DNA of 64,000 bases, taken from contig NC_042993.1 of NCBI RefSeq assembly GCF_901001165.1, positions 10,840,739 to 10,904,738 of the forward strand. The letters are read 5' to 3'. Under the pieces are notes generated by a model. It was given only the letters and a program-made list of their open reading frames with translations. It was not told where the DNA came from and did not search any database. How positions within the stretch are numbered: the first letter of the stretch is position 1; each line of letters begins with the position of its first letter. Made by a program: the position numbers and the translations under genes. The DNA comes from Salmo trutta. Taxonomy: Eukaryota > Chordata > Actinopteri > Salmoniformes > Salmonidae. Shown here one piece after another: positions 23,443-35,668 of this stretch.

Positions 23443-23997
23443 TACTTGATCAGACCTAGAGGGTTGGGCCATTATCCATGGTTTGAGTTGATCGGCACTT
23501 ATTTAGCTGTTTAGTTTCGCAGGCTCAATTGAACTCCAAAAATAACCTTGTCTATGTGTTACTAAGGGACTGAATTGGGCCTACAACACATCGACATCGT
23601 GAATGCTTGGTGCTATGTATGACCTTTGCTCAGAATCTGAACACCACACTGTCTCAAGTTCAGCCATGGTCTGTTGTTATGGGCCTGTGGGTTGACCCGT
23701 AGTTGTTTTGGAGTAGTTCTGTAGCTGAACTGATCAGATGAGACGTGATGCTGAAACGGCGGTTGGGCTTGGAGCGTTGTGATGTGTCAGCGGCAACCAC
23801 TGAACTACAGAGGCTTCCTGTCTCTGTTAGAGGAACAACAACACTTTGCTGTCATCCCTCCCTCTATTTCTTTCTTTCTCTACCTCTGCAAGTGCAGTCT
23901 TGCCTGAAGCTCAAAGGGTACCATCTCTTCCTTTTAAAGGAATGTGGGCTATTTAATTGAAGTTTCTTTCTTTTCTCTCACTCACACACACACATAC
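23443..23997. other. Non-coding stretch, no gene seen
   Basis: Unique-looking sequence between a Tc1 copy and a TIR element. No exon supported. Confidence 0.5.
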
Positions 23998-25232
23998 TAG
24001 GGCTGGGTTATATATCGAATTTGATCATTTGAATTTATGTTTTGGCGTGATATCTAAATGCCCGTATCGCAAGAATCAAGGTATTGTTTATTTTTTAATT
24101 TTTTTTAGCGTTTATGTCTGCTTGTTTTCAACATGTTGTCTTTTTGGTCTCATCTCCTTTGCTTCTTCTGCTGAGACTGTGCACCTTTCCATTTACACAT
24201 GAACACCACGCCCCTCCCCCCACACACCCAGCTCCTCCCCCTCACATCAAGCCCCTCCCCCTGCTACTCACAACAACAAAGATGAGAGATCACTTCTTCC
24301 TCTGACAAGCGGTTTCAACTCGCTATTTGAGTTTTGGTCCAATAGAATGGGTCATATGGAGACTAAAACACATTGAGACATTGTTTTACTGTAATAGTTA
24401 GAAAGGTTAACTCCTCTATGTCATTTTTATGTCTCAACTCCTCAAAATGGGGGCAGAGCAGACACTACTGAAACAGGAGTATCAATGAACGTTGATTCTG
24501 GAAAATGAATGCTCAGTTTGTCGTGCCTGGCGGCATTGCGGTAACACATACTGCTAGCAGCATTTTAGCCAAAGACTGTTATAGCATAAAACACAATTAT
24601 ATAAAGAATTCGTTCTCATTCTCAATGGCAACTCGTTCTCATTCTGAGAAATAAAATAGCCATTCGATTTTAACATCTGAACAAAGTGGACAGCCTAGCA
24701 TGCTGTTCAAACTGTTGGAGACGGACAGAAGGATGTGTTCATAACAATTCAACAGTTAGACCTTGTTAGCAAGCAAATAAATTCAAGTTGTCTGAAGTTG
24801 AAATATAAAGATCAGCTGGCTTCTCGCTAGCACTTGTGCTTGAGAGGTTGTTGATGTGACCGGTGTTAATTTTCTATAGTCCTTGCTACAAGAAGTGAGT
24901 CATTATTAGTGAATGTGCATGTTTCTGGTTACATTTGTAATAAAAAGGGTATTTTCATAGACAGACTTGAAAGCCAGATCAGTGATTATTGTAAAAAAGC
25001 AGGTTAAACTATTTTGATTAGTGCGTCTTATGGTTGTGGAAGGCTTATATTTAACCTAGGTATAATTTTACAAGTCCTGAATTCATTAGATTATTGCTGA
25101 CTGTTTGAAATGCAGTGCATTTGACCTTTAATTGTACAACAAAGCCTATTTAGAGAAACTGTATACATTGTGAATCGGCCATAAGTTAGAAAAAATTGAG
25201 ATATGATTTGTCGGCCATATCGCCCAGCCCTA
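23998..25232. mobile_element. Non-autonomous TIR element with TAGGGCTGGG ends
   Basis: Inverted ends TAGGGCTGGGTTATAT (left) and ATATCGCCCAGCCCTA (right), 1,235 bp apart, with AT-rich non-coding content. Related end sequences occur at 50012-50601. No transposase is seen. Probably an old hAT-like non-autonomous element; the superfamily is uncertain. Confidence 0.65.
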
Positions 25233-25283
25233 ACGAATGCACGCACGCACACACACACTCCCCACCCTCCGCCAATCCCTCTC

Positions 25284-25486
25284 TCAGGTACACAATCCTA
25301 TTCTCTCAGGTACACAATCCTATTCTCTCAGGTACACAATCCTATTCTCTCAGGTACACAATCCTATTCTCTCAGGTACACAATCCTATTCTCTCAGGTA
25401 CACAATCCTATTCTCTCAGGTACACAATCCTATTCTCTCAGGTACACAATCCTATTCTCTCAGGTACACAATCCTATTCTCTCAGG
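25284..25486. repeat. 22-bp tandem repeat
   Basis: Nine near-identical copies of a 22-bp unit made of CAGGTACACAATCC plus TATTCTCT. Each unit contains TCTCAGGTA, so it looks like an acceptor and donor back to back, but no exon is supported here. Confidence 0.95.
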
Positions 25487-25489
25487 GCA

Positions 25490-25817
25490 TTAATAGAGGA
25501 ATCCCAGTGCTTTTTTAGGCCTAGTGTAGTTACAGCTGAGGTACACTGAGCTCAGTAACTAGGCCAGAGGGTTACGACTAGACAACCAGCAGATGGTAGA
25601 ATATAGCCGCTTACCCACAATGTAACAGCCAGGGGGCTGTCCCTCTGGACAAAGGGGCAACTACTAGGGATTCCCTATAGGACTACTATGTCTGGTTTAG
25701 AAAAGAAACATTTCAACATGTCAGCTGTTCAGTTTAGCTATAAAGGCATGTTGAGTAGAGTAATCTGCAGTGCAGATTCTTATGTTAATCAAGTGTAATG
25801 AAGAGTGCCACTCTCTC

Positions 25818-25848
<31 letters not shown>

Positions 25849-27295
25849 CTATGCCGTCCTGCGTCTCCCTGGCATGATGGAAGGATCTGAAAGCAGCAGC
25901 GTTAATCCTGGCCTTGAGCAAGATGAAGCTGAGCATCTTCTAACCAAGAACCGTGTGTGTTCATCAGTGTGTGCGAACTGTATGTCCGTTTGCCATTAGC
26001 CCAGTGTGCATTCCAGACGACAGTTAAATGAGCCGTGTATTTGTAATAAGTGGAGATCGTAACGGCAGGGTGGGGGATGGTTCTCAGTTAGCCTAGCTCA
26101 GGGTATTCTCAGGTGAACACAGGTAGCTCTGGTTTACTGTCAGCTTGTACAGTAGACGTGCTTATCTCTCTCTCCTGTCTCAGTGTGCTGTGTCAGCCCT
26201 GTAGCACAGCCATGTAGTTCAGAACAGTCCAGGACCAACCCACTGTCCTCTGATACACTATGTAAATGCAGGGGAATGGAACTGAACATGTGTGAAGGAG
26301 ATGTGTGCAAGGTGGTGACATCCCCAAGCCCTGATTGAGTCTTTTAGTAGGGAGGAGAAGAGATGTGTGTGTGTGTGTGTGTGCGCACATAGTCTATTTG
26401 TACATACTGTATGTGGTATACAGTTGTCTGTGTGTATTATGTCTTTGTATTAGGCCTTGGGTTTGTGTGTCTCTTTTGTGTTGGCTGGCAGACATACAGA
26501 CAGGTGTGACATGGAAACAGCACTGCCCCTCAGTCAGAATGTGAGTCAGACTGGTAGAGAACCGGAGGGAGAGAAGGAGCTCTTTCATTCCCTGGGTCAG
26601 GGTGGAAAAGACTGGGCTTCATGGACTGTGTTTACTCTTGGGGATGGATGGCTGGAGAGAGAGGGATAGGGGTGGGTGGGATAACTTGCAAGAAGTGGGA
26701 CTTGAACAAGAGTGGAGGTTTAGACACACACCACCATCACGAGAACAAGCAGCCTCAAATGACCCCTCCATGTTGACAGTGCAGCAGGGCTGATGAGGTT
26801 ACTAATGTAAACAACAAGAGGGCCCTAGGACACGACACTATCTTAACATTTTCAACTCTGAATGAGTTGTATACACATTATTTTCTAAAAGTCTGGTTAG
26901 AAAAGGGGGAGACAGAGCTGTATGACTAAATCTGAAGATATTAATTATTAGGCCATTTTCACTGGGAAATTTAACAGAAATGTCCAATAATGATGCTTGC
27001 TGCAGTATGTGGTTTATGGTGCCTCGGTAATAGAGCTAAGTTAAGATGGAGGATATGAATGCAGCAGGACTGTGTTGCATGGTTGGTGCATTATGTGGGC
27101 CGTACCGTCATGGAGGGGCGTGTGTGTTGGGCGGCGTTATTGCTACCTCCATGTTCAGAGTCAGCCCAGATTGGGGTTCTGGGAAAGCTCTTCCAGCACT
27201 CTGGCCGGACATAGCTGTTTTATGTGCTGCAGTCCTCAAGTCATCATCAGCCACCGCTGGACATAGGGGTGGTAAAACGTGTCCTGCCAACACAT

Positions 27296-27379
<84 letters not shown>

Positions 27380-28385
27380 CCCTTACACATACATCCCTTC
27401 TGAATGAATGAAAACATTTCTCCACGACCCAAATGGTAATCAAAGGCCTCTGTGTTTGGCCTGCGCAATTACCCTACTATCCAGACACACCAACACACAC
27501 ACACACACACATTTGGAACCAGTTAAAGAGGCAGTAGGCTCACTGCAAACCCAATCCATGCCAGTCAATTGGCCCTCGTCTATCCAATGTTTCCATGAAG
27601 CATGAAACAGTGACCACTTACATGGAGAGCAAGAGAAAAATAGGGGGTAGGGAAAGTAATGCCAAGGAGTTGTCAGGGGTATGGAAGTATATTTTGGCTC
27701 TAATGGATAGGAAATAAGGACAGAAAGAGATGCAGGGGATTTAACACACCACTGGTGTTCTAGGGGTGAGGACTTTTTGAGTTGCTAGTCTGATGTTAGC
27801 CAGTGCGTAATGGCTGTTAAATGACGTAATTGGCTCTACTGTTCTGTTCATGAGTGGCTTGGCTGTATTGGAGTGGCCATAACAACCAAGATGTATTTTT
27901 TTATTTTAGTTCACCTTTATTTAACCAGGTAGGCCAGTTGAGAACGAGTTCTCATTTACAACTGCGACCTGGCGATTGAGATTGATTTGAAGGTGGAGAG
28001 AGAGGGGAGAAGAGAGTACAGGGAGGGAAGGAAGAGAGCGAGAGAAGCAGACTGTAAGAGGGATGGATAGAGAGGATGTGGTATGAGGGCATATTCACAC
28101 CACTTTCAGCGTAGCTGTTCCCTCCCTCCATCACACATCCTCCTGACACTTCTCTCTCTCTCTTCTCTCCTTTTACGCTTTCATTCTCATCTCTTTGCCT
28201 CTCTTGGTTTTTTCTTCTGTCTTAGATCTCTCTCTTTTGGAACATCCATTTAGGTCCAGAGTCTGCTATTACAGTATATTGAATTGTGAATGACAATCTT
28301 TGTTTACCCAATACTACTTTCTGCTATGTAAACAAGTGTACTGTTGTATATATGAATGACTAATTTGGGGTAATTTTTGTACCTA
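25490..28385. other. Non-coding stretch with microsatellites and a SINE tail
   Basis: Holds a GT run (about 25818-25845), a long CA run (27296-27379) and a short one (about 27492-27511). A SINE 3' tail, inverted, lies at about 27894-27973 (TTCACCTTTATTTAACCAGG). No supported exon. Confidence 0.5.
27296..27379. repeat. CA dinucleotide microsatellite
   Basis: About 41 uninterrupted CA units. Confidence 0.97.
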
Positions 28386-30005
28386 CAGTTAAAGTCAGAA
28401 GTTTACATACACTTAGATTGGAGTCATTAAAACTTGTTTTTCAACCACTCCACAAATTTCTTGTTAACAAACTATAGTTTTGACAAGTCGGTTAGGACAT
28501 CTACTTTGTGCATGACAAGTAATTTTTCCAACAATTGTTTACAGACAGATTATTTCACTTATAATTCACTGTATCACAATTCCAGTGGGTCAGAAGTTTA
28601 CATACACTAAGTTGACTGTGCCTTTAAACAGCTTGGAAAATTCCAGAAAACTATGTCATGGCTTTAGAAGCTTCTGATAGGCTAAGTGACATCATTTGAG
28701 TCAATTGGAGGTGTACCTGTGGATGTATTTCAAGGCCTACCTTCAAACTCAGTGCCTCTTTGCTTGACATCATGGGAAAATCAAAATAAATCAGCCAAGA
28801 CCTAAAAAAAAAAATTGTAGACCATCACAAGTTTGGTTCATCCTTGGGAGCAATTTCCAAATGCCTGAAGGTACCATGTTCATCTGTACAAACAATAGTA
28901 CACAAGTTTAAACACCATAGGACCACATCAGCCGTCATACCGCTCAGGAAGGAGACGCGTTCTGTCTCCTAGAGATGAACGTACTTTGGTGCGAAAAGTG
29001 CAAATCAATCCCAGAACAACAGCAAAGGACCTTGTGAATATGCTGGAGGAAACAGGTACAAAAGGATCTATATCCACAGTAAAACGAGTCCTATATCGAC
29101 ATAACCTGAAAGGCCGCTCAGCAAGGAAGAAGCCACTGTTCCAAACCCGCCATAAAAAAGCCAGATTACAGTTTGCAACTGGACATGGGGACAAAGATTG
29201 TACTTTTTGGAGAAATGTCCTCTGGTCTGATGAAACAAAAATAGAACTGTTTGGCCATAATGACCATTGTTATATTTGGAGGGAAAAGGGGGAGGCTTGC
29301 AAGCTGAAGAACACCATCCCAACCGTGAAGCACGGGGGTGGCAGCATCATGTTGTGGGGGTGCTTTGCTGCAGGAGGGACTGGTGCACTTCATAAAATAG
29401 ATGGCATCATGAGGACGGAAAATTATGTGGATATATTGAAGCAACATCTCAAGACATCAGTCAGGAAGTTAAAGCTTGGTCGCAAATGGGTCTTCCAAAT
29501 GGACAATGACCCCAAGCATACTTCCAAAGTTGTGGCAAAATGGCTTAAGGACAACAAAGTCAAGGTATTGGAGTGGCCATCACAAAGCCCTGACCTCAAT
29601 CCTACAGAAAATGTGTGGCCAGAACTGAAAAAGTGTGTGCGAGCAAGGAGGCCTACAAACCTGACTCAGTTACACCAGCACTGTCGGGATGAATGGGCCA
29701 AAATTCACCCAACTTATTTTGGGAAGCTTGTGGAAGGCTACCTGAAACGTTTGACCCAAGTTAAACAATTTAAAGGCAATGCTACCAAATAGTAATTGAT
29801 TGTATGTTAACTTCTGACCCACTGGGGATGTGATGAAATAAATAAATCTCTCTACTATTATTCTGACATTTCACATTCTTGAAATAAAGTGGTGATCCTA
29901 ACTGACCTAAAACAGGGAATTTTTACTAGGATTAAATGTCAGGAATTGTGAAAAATGAAGTAAATGTATTTGGCTAAGGTGTATGTAAACTTCTGACTTC
30001 AACTG
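28386..30005 (+). mobile_element. Sleeping Beauty-type Tc1 transposon, nearly complete
   Basis: 1,620 bp bounded by CAGTTAAAGTCAGAAGTTTA and its inverted partner (CTTCTGACTTCAACTG), with TA target copies at 28384-28385 and 30006-30007. Both inner direct repeats are present (GTGGGTCAGAAGTTTACATA near 28585; the right one is near 29810). The layout matches the IR/DR architecture of Sleeping Beauty. It is the best preserved of the four Tc1 copies here. Confidence 0.95.
28772..29792 (+). pseudogene. Sleeping Beauty-type transposase, two early lesions
   Basis: Starts MGKSK at 28772 and hits a TAA at codon 6. A one-base insertion near 28928-28932 then shifts the frame in the DNA-binding region. 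From 28986 to 29792 the frame is open for 268 codons and carries the catalytic domain with SDETK, DNDPKH and PDLNPTEN, ending KQFKGNATK. The catalytic core therefore looks intact while the N-terminal DNA-binding part is broken. Confidence 0.93.
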
Positions 30006-31240
30006 TATTTAATCCCTAATCTCACATGCAGTTGGAACATCAATGTATCTACTCTGGACTGTGGTGTGTAATCTGCAGTGTTGATGTAAATGTGTTGATC
30101 ACAGTGGTGTTGCAACAGTTGTCAGCTATGAATGATTATCCTTCATTAACCTGAGTTAGCCCAGGAATTTCACACTTCAGTCCCTGCATTGCCCAACACA
30201 CCACACACATTGTATTTTTGTTGGGTTAATTAATGGCCTGTAAGTAAGCAATGACGGGAAGGGGCCATAAGTAAGCATTTCACTGTTAGTCTACACCTGT
30301 TGTTTATGAAGCATGTGACGAATAACATGTGATTTGATACGCACACCCCCGCACACATGATGGCAGTGAGCAGTACTAGGGCCTCACTGTGCTTCTCACA
30401 CCTTATCTCAGTTTTACCCACGTGTCCTCGACTCTCTCTGTTTCTCAATCATCTTTCTTTGGTTGATTTCGTTCATTAAGTATTTGCCAACTTCCTCTTC
30501 TGAGTGACAGAGGTGATGAGCACAGTTCAAGTAAAGAGAAGGGTGTCATTTCTTAATTTTACCCCTGACCTTGTTCCCCTCTGCCATGCTCCATCCTTCC
30601 TCTTTCTAGCTTGCTTTCTCTCTTTCTCATTTTGTACACCATCACTCCTCGCTCTCTCCTCCTCTATCCTCTCCTCATCCCTCCTCCCCTCTTTCTCATC
30701 CTCTCTCTCTTGTCTTCTCTTTCGCTCTCTCGATCTTTCGACATGACTCTTGCAAACAGGTCGAACAGGAAATGATCATTTCCTGAGGAAATTACACCCA
30801 CTTCCTGTCTGTGTGCCTCCCGCTCCTTTTCTACTCAGGCGCCTCTGGGGACACCCCCTCGGAGCCCGGCCAGGGCCATAGGACCCCAGAGAAGCCAGGA
30901 CTCATTCAGTGCAATGAAGCCTTGTCTGATGAGAAGGCCAGATAAAAAGAGCACAGACACAGCTAGCTTCCATAAGGGCTCTGTTCTATTTCAGGGCCAT
31001 ACTGTCTTAGTGGCACAGGAGACCGGACACAGGCTATTGTGCGGGACCGGGTGTTTGGGGTGAAGAGTGACCTAAGCTGACACAATGAATGAATGTTTGG
31101 TACTTAGAAATGCACCTACTTTATGTTTTCAGATGGGATGAAAGACTGGCTTCTATGATTGATAGATACTGTAGAACCCTCATTCTCTTTGTTATTTTTA
31201 TTTTTACTGTACTATATGACTCTCACCAGTCACATAAGGG
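30006..31240. other. Non-coding stretch, no gene seen
   Basis: A SINE-like tail is visible at about 30272-30342 (AAGCATTTCACTGTTAGTCT). A 34-codon open segment after an AG at about 30840 (ASGDTPSEPG...) was considered as an exon but has no support. Confidence 0.45.
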
Positions 31241-31772
31241 CAGTGGTGTAAAGTAGATAAGTAAAAATACTTCAAAGTGCTACTTAAGTCGTTTTTTTGG
31301 GGTATCTACTTTACTATTTATATTTTTGTCAACTTTTACTTTTATTCCACTACATTCCTAAAGAAAATAATGTACTTTTTACTCCATACTTTTCCCCTGA
31401 CACCCAAAAGTACTCGTTACATTTTGACAGGAAAATGGTTCGATTCACACACTAAACAGAGAAGGTCTCTGCTCATCCCAACTGCCTCTGCCCTGGCGGA
31501 CTCACTCAACACAAATGCTTCGTTTGTAAATTATGTCTGCGTGTTGTAGTGTGCCCTTGGCTACGCGTAAATAAAAAAAACAAGAAAATTTATATAAGGA
31601 ATTTGAAATTATTTATAGTTTTACTTTTGATTCTTAAGTATATTTAAAATGAAATACTTTTAGACTTTTACTCAAGTAGTATTTTACTGGGTGACTTGTA
31701 CTTGAGTCGTTTTCTATTAAGGTATCTTTACTTTTACTCAAGTATGACAATTGAGTACTTTTTCCACCACTG
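31241..31772. mobile_element. Non-autonomous hAT transposon with perfect 8-bp target duplication
   Basis: Ends CAGTGGTGTAAAGTA and, on the right, TTTTTCCACCACTG. It is flanked on both sides by CATAAGGG (31233-31240 and 31773-31780), an exact 8-bp duplication as expected for hAT. The 532-bp interior (repeated ACTTTTACTCAAGTA-like motifs) has no transposase. This family is widespread in teleosts. Confidence 0.92.
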
Positions 31773-31780
31773 CATAAGGG

Positions 31781-32311
31781 TCTGTCTAAGGCTTCATCCC
31801 TCTAAAGTGTTGTACCAGTTGGCTCTGACATTACCTAAACTCCAGCGGTCTGTGATGCTCTACTCTTACTGGGATTGGCAGGCACCATACAACTAGAATT
31901 TCTATGATCCTTCCTATTCTGATTCTGACTGGCTGACACAAACTGCTCTGACTGACAGTCACTGTAATGTGACTGTCATTGAAGAAACTTGATTGACAGG
32001 TATCAGCCTCTGCCACTGTGGCATGGACAGTGAAGAAGCTCACAGTGGAGTGAGGTCATCGTTTGGCCCCTCATTGTCCTGCGTTCTTATTGGTTGTGTA
32101 AATGGTGACACGGTGGGTGTTTGTTTGCTCAAACGGTTACACAATGGGGATTGTGGTCTTGGTGCTAGAGCTGGTGTAACAGTGACTCAGTGATTATTAA
32201 TACAACTCTCTCACACTGACCTACCTGCCTGGTGGAACTAAGAAATGCTGTAAAACAAAACATGTTGAATAACCATATAATATGATTGTGTTTCAAGTGA
32301 AAATGGAGATA
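31781..32311. other. Non-coding stretch, no gene seen
   Basis: Unique-looking sequence between two transposons. No exon supported. Confidence 0.5.
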
Positions 32312-33801
32312 AACTCAGCAAAAAAATAAAAGTCCTCTCACTGTCAACTGCGTTTATTTTCAGCAAACTTAACATGTGTAAATATTTGTATGATAAGATC
32401 AAACAACTGAGACACACACTGAACAAGTTCCACAGACATGTGACTAACAGAAATTGAATAATGTGTCCCTGAACAAAGGGGGGGGGTCAAAATCAAAAGT
32501 AACAGTCAGTATCTGGTGTGGCCACCAGCTGCATTAAGTACTGCAGTGCATCTCCTCCTCATGGACTGCACCAGATTTGACAGTTCTTGCTGTGAGATGT
32601 TACCCCACTCTTCCACCAAGGCACCTGCAAGTTCCCGGACATTTCTGGGGGTAATGGCCCCTAGCCCTCACCCTCCGATCCAACAGGTCCCAGGCGTGCT
32701 CAATGGGATTGAGATCCGGGCTCTTCGCTGGCAATGGCAGAACACTGACATTCCTGTCTTGCAGGAAATCACGCACAGAACGGGCAGTATGGCTGATGGC
32801 ATTGTCATGCTGGAGGGTCATGTCAGGATGAGCCTGCAGGAAGGGTACCACATGAGGGAGGAGGATGTCTTCCCTGTAACGCACAGCGTTGAGATTGTTT
32901 GCAATGACAACAAGCTCAGTCCGATGATGCTGTGACACACCGCTCCAGACCATGACGGACCCTCCACCTCCAAATCGATCCTGCTCCAGAGTACAGGCTT
33001 CGGTGTAACGCTCATTCTTTCGACGATAAACGCAAATCTGACCATCACCTTAGTGAGACAAAACCGTGACTCATCAGTGAAGAGCACTTTTTGCCAGTCC
33101 AGTCTGGTCCAGCGACGGTGGGGATGTGCCCATAGGCGACATTGTTGCTGGTGATGTCTGGTGAGGACCTGCCTTACAACAGGCCTACAAGCCCTCAGTC
33201 CAGCCTCTCTCAGCCTATTGCGGACAGTCTGAGCACTGATGGAGGGATTGTGCGTTCCTGGTGTAACTGGGGCAGTTGTTGTTGCCATCCTGTACCTGTC
33301 CCGCAGGTGTGATGTTCGGATGTACCGATCCTGTGCAGGTGTTGTTACACGTGGTCTGCCACTGCGAGGACGATCGGCTGTCCATCCTGTCTCCCTGTAG
33401 CGCTGTCTTAGGCGTCTCGCAGTACGGACATTGCAATTTATTGCCCTGGCCACATCTGCAGTCCTCATGCCTTCTTGCAGCATGCCTAAGGCACGTTCAC
33501 GCAGATGAGCAGGGACCCTGGCCATCTTTCTTTTGGTGTTTTTCAGAGTCAGTAGAAAGGCCTCTTTAGTGTCCTAAGTTTTCATAACTGTGACCTTAAT
33601 TGCCTACGGTCTGTAAGCTATTAGTGTCTTAACGACTGTTCCACAGGTGCATGTTCATTATTGTTTATGGTTCATTGAACAAGCATGGGGAAACAGTGTT
33701 TAAACCCTTTACAGTGAAGATCTGTGAAGTTATTTGGATTTTTACAAATCATCTTTGAAAGACAGGGTCTTGAAAAGTGACATTTCCTTTTTTGCTAAGT
33801 T
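32312..33801 (-). mobile_element. Tc1-like transposon, a second subfamily, inverted
   Basis: Inverted ends AACTCAGCAAAAAA (left) and, inverted, AACTTAGCAAAAAAGGAAAT (right), bounded by TA. About 1.49 kb. Its ends and transposase differ from the other three copies, so it is a separate Tc1 subfamily. Confidence 0.9.
32506..33525 (-). pseudogene. Tc1-type transposase of the second subfamily, frameshifted
   Basis: Starts MARVPAHLRERALGMLQEGM at 33523-33525 and reads through an HTH region (DVARAINCNVRTARRLRQRY) to TDESRF. A frameshift follows near 33040. The later part (SGVSQHHRTELVV, LQHDNAISHTARS, PDLNPIEHAWDLL) lies in another frame, and a second shift is likely near 32670. The stop of the ancestral frame is at 32506. 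The three acidic catalytic residues remain recognisable. Confidence 0.9.
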
Positions 33802-35540
33802 TAGGAGTTGTAACGGGTGCTTTATAATAGATGCACACACAAGCCCTCCCTTGCACATTAACACACAGAAACACCCAAGTACAGAGGCATGTATGCCTGA
33901 TGGCTATCAATAGATTGATGCCAGCTGACACCTAACTAATTATCCTTGGAATGTGACGAAAGGGGAGGGGGGAGAGGAGCATGGGAGGAGTAGCACAGCT
34001 GCCTCAGGAGCTCCAGGGCTCTCCTGCTCTTCTGGGCCACGTCCCAATAATGGCCTGAATAAACTTCCTCTCCTTGTCTCCTTTCCTCACCAAGTCACGT
34101 CCCAATAGTCTGTAATTCGTTTCTCTCCTTTCCTCGCTGTCAGAACAGCCCCATCCAGCCCTTTTCATGTATCGGGATGAGAAGGGAAGGTGGATGAGAA
34201 GTCAAGGAGATGAGAAGGGGCAGAGACTGGTGTAGTCTGGTGCCATGCTGTGGAATGTTCAGTATCTCAGGAGAGGAGAGTAGAAGGGACCCTCTCAGAT
34301 TGAAGCTATAGTATCCCAACACTGTCTGCAGTGGGGGATACTACTTCATGTGACAGCATGTCATAGTTCCACCAGGCAGCAGTATGTTCAGCCTCTTTGG
34401 TAGCCATGGTGATGTAACTGTACGGTCGGGTAAATTATGGGCTGCTGCAGCGGTGTTACTTTACATGTCACCTCGTCCCCAGGCTAATTGGACAGAAGTG
34501 TGTGGTGAACAAGATTACTGTAATTGCAGCCCAGGCATTGGTTGATTCAGGCTACTAACAACAGTGGTCGGTATGTGTGGTGCTGAGGGGAAGGTTTACC
34601 AACTGGTGTGTGGGATTATTTCACCCTACTTTGTGCATGTGTTTGTGCACGTTTGTGCATTCCACTCAGTTCCCTGGTTTACTTACCGCTACACATGACC
34701 GTGACTGACCACATGTTCTCTACTCCTCCAACTCTATTTTTCCATCTCTCCTTGACCTCTATAGCCTCTGAACTCATACCAGCAACACCACTTCTCCTTA
34801 CAAGACAATGTGCTATTTTAGGCTCTGTCACTTACCTAACCTCACTCTCAAACCCAACACATTTGCTGCTATCGCGCCTCAGTCATCTAGATACGCTGAA
34901 CTCTTTCTACGCTACTCTTTCTACAAAATGTGTTTTACACTTTCACAGGCCCACACCCACCCGCTCACATCCTCATTCACACATAGGCGTCTAAAGAAGT
35001 TATTGCATAAGTTATTGCTGGTGTAGCGTATTCCGTTCCTACAGTCTACAGATCTGCAAATACTGAAGGTGTAACCTAGGGTCTAGGGGTTGAGTTCAAG
35101 GTTTGGGGGTTGTTTCTGGACAGGCCTAGCCGTCACTGACTGTTGTATCCCCGTGAGAACTCACATCTCCCTCAGGGCATTATTGGCTCAGGCTTAGTTA
35201 AACTTTGTTGAATGCTCAGCTGTAAACTGGGTTTTGGCAAGGCATGTTCAACTGTTTATATATTTATCCCCCTTTCTAACTCCCTCCAAGCTACTATCCC
35301 AAATCTAAATGTTTCAGAGGAGCCTGGAGGAAGAGGAATTTGTGATTTGCAGAAAGCACCTTGATTCTACTTAATTAGTCAAACACTCCAGGATTTTAAT
35401 GGCGCTAGATATTTAGCCATTCTCCAAACATTGATTGGAGAATTTAAATTGGCCCCTTTTATTTTCTTGCAGTCAATTGCGTCAGTAATGACCTGTCGTG
35501 ATAAGCAAGCAAAGGCCCTAACCAGAGTTTACCCCCCTCC
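33802..35540. other. Non-coding stretch, no gene seen
   Basis: Unique-looking sequence with no supported exon or named repeat. Confidence 0.5.
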
Positions 35541-35668
35541 AGAGCGACTTACAGTAGTGAATGCATACATTTCATACATTTTTTTTCTCCGTACTGGTCC
35601 CCCGTGGGAATCAAACCCACAACCCTGGCGTTGCAAACACCATGCTCTACCAACTGAGCCAAAAGGAA
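35541..35668 (-). repeat. tRNA-derived V-SINE-like copy, inverted
   Basis: Read on the minus strand it gives a tRNA-like head with A-box (TGGCTCAGTTGGTAGAGCAT) and B-box (GGTTTGATTCCC). The body then ends ACTACTGTAAGTCGCTCT. It is the same family as 41864-42030. Confidence 0.8.

Noticed and set aside
25284..25486. Possible CRISPR-like regular array
   Set aside because: The repeats are contiguous with no spacers and lie in vertebrate DNA. It is an ordinary tandem repeat.
30840..30945. Possible exon coding ASGDTPSEPGQGHRTPEKPG...
   Set aside because: There is an AG before it and an open stretch of 34 codons, but no known protein, no good donor and no partner exons.
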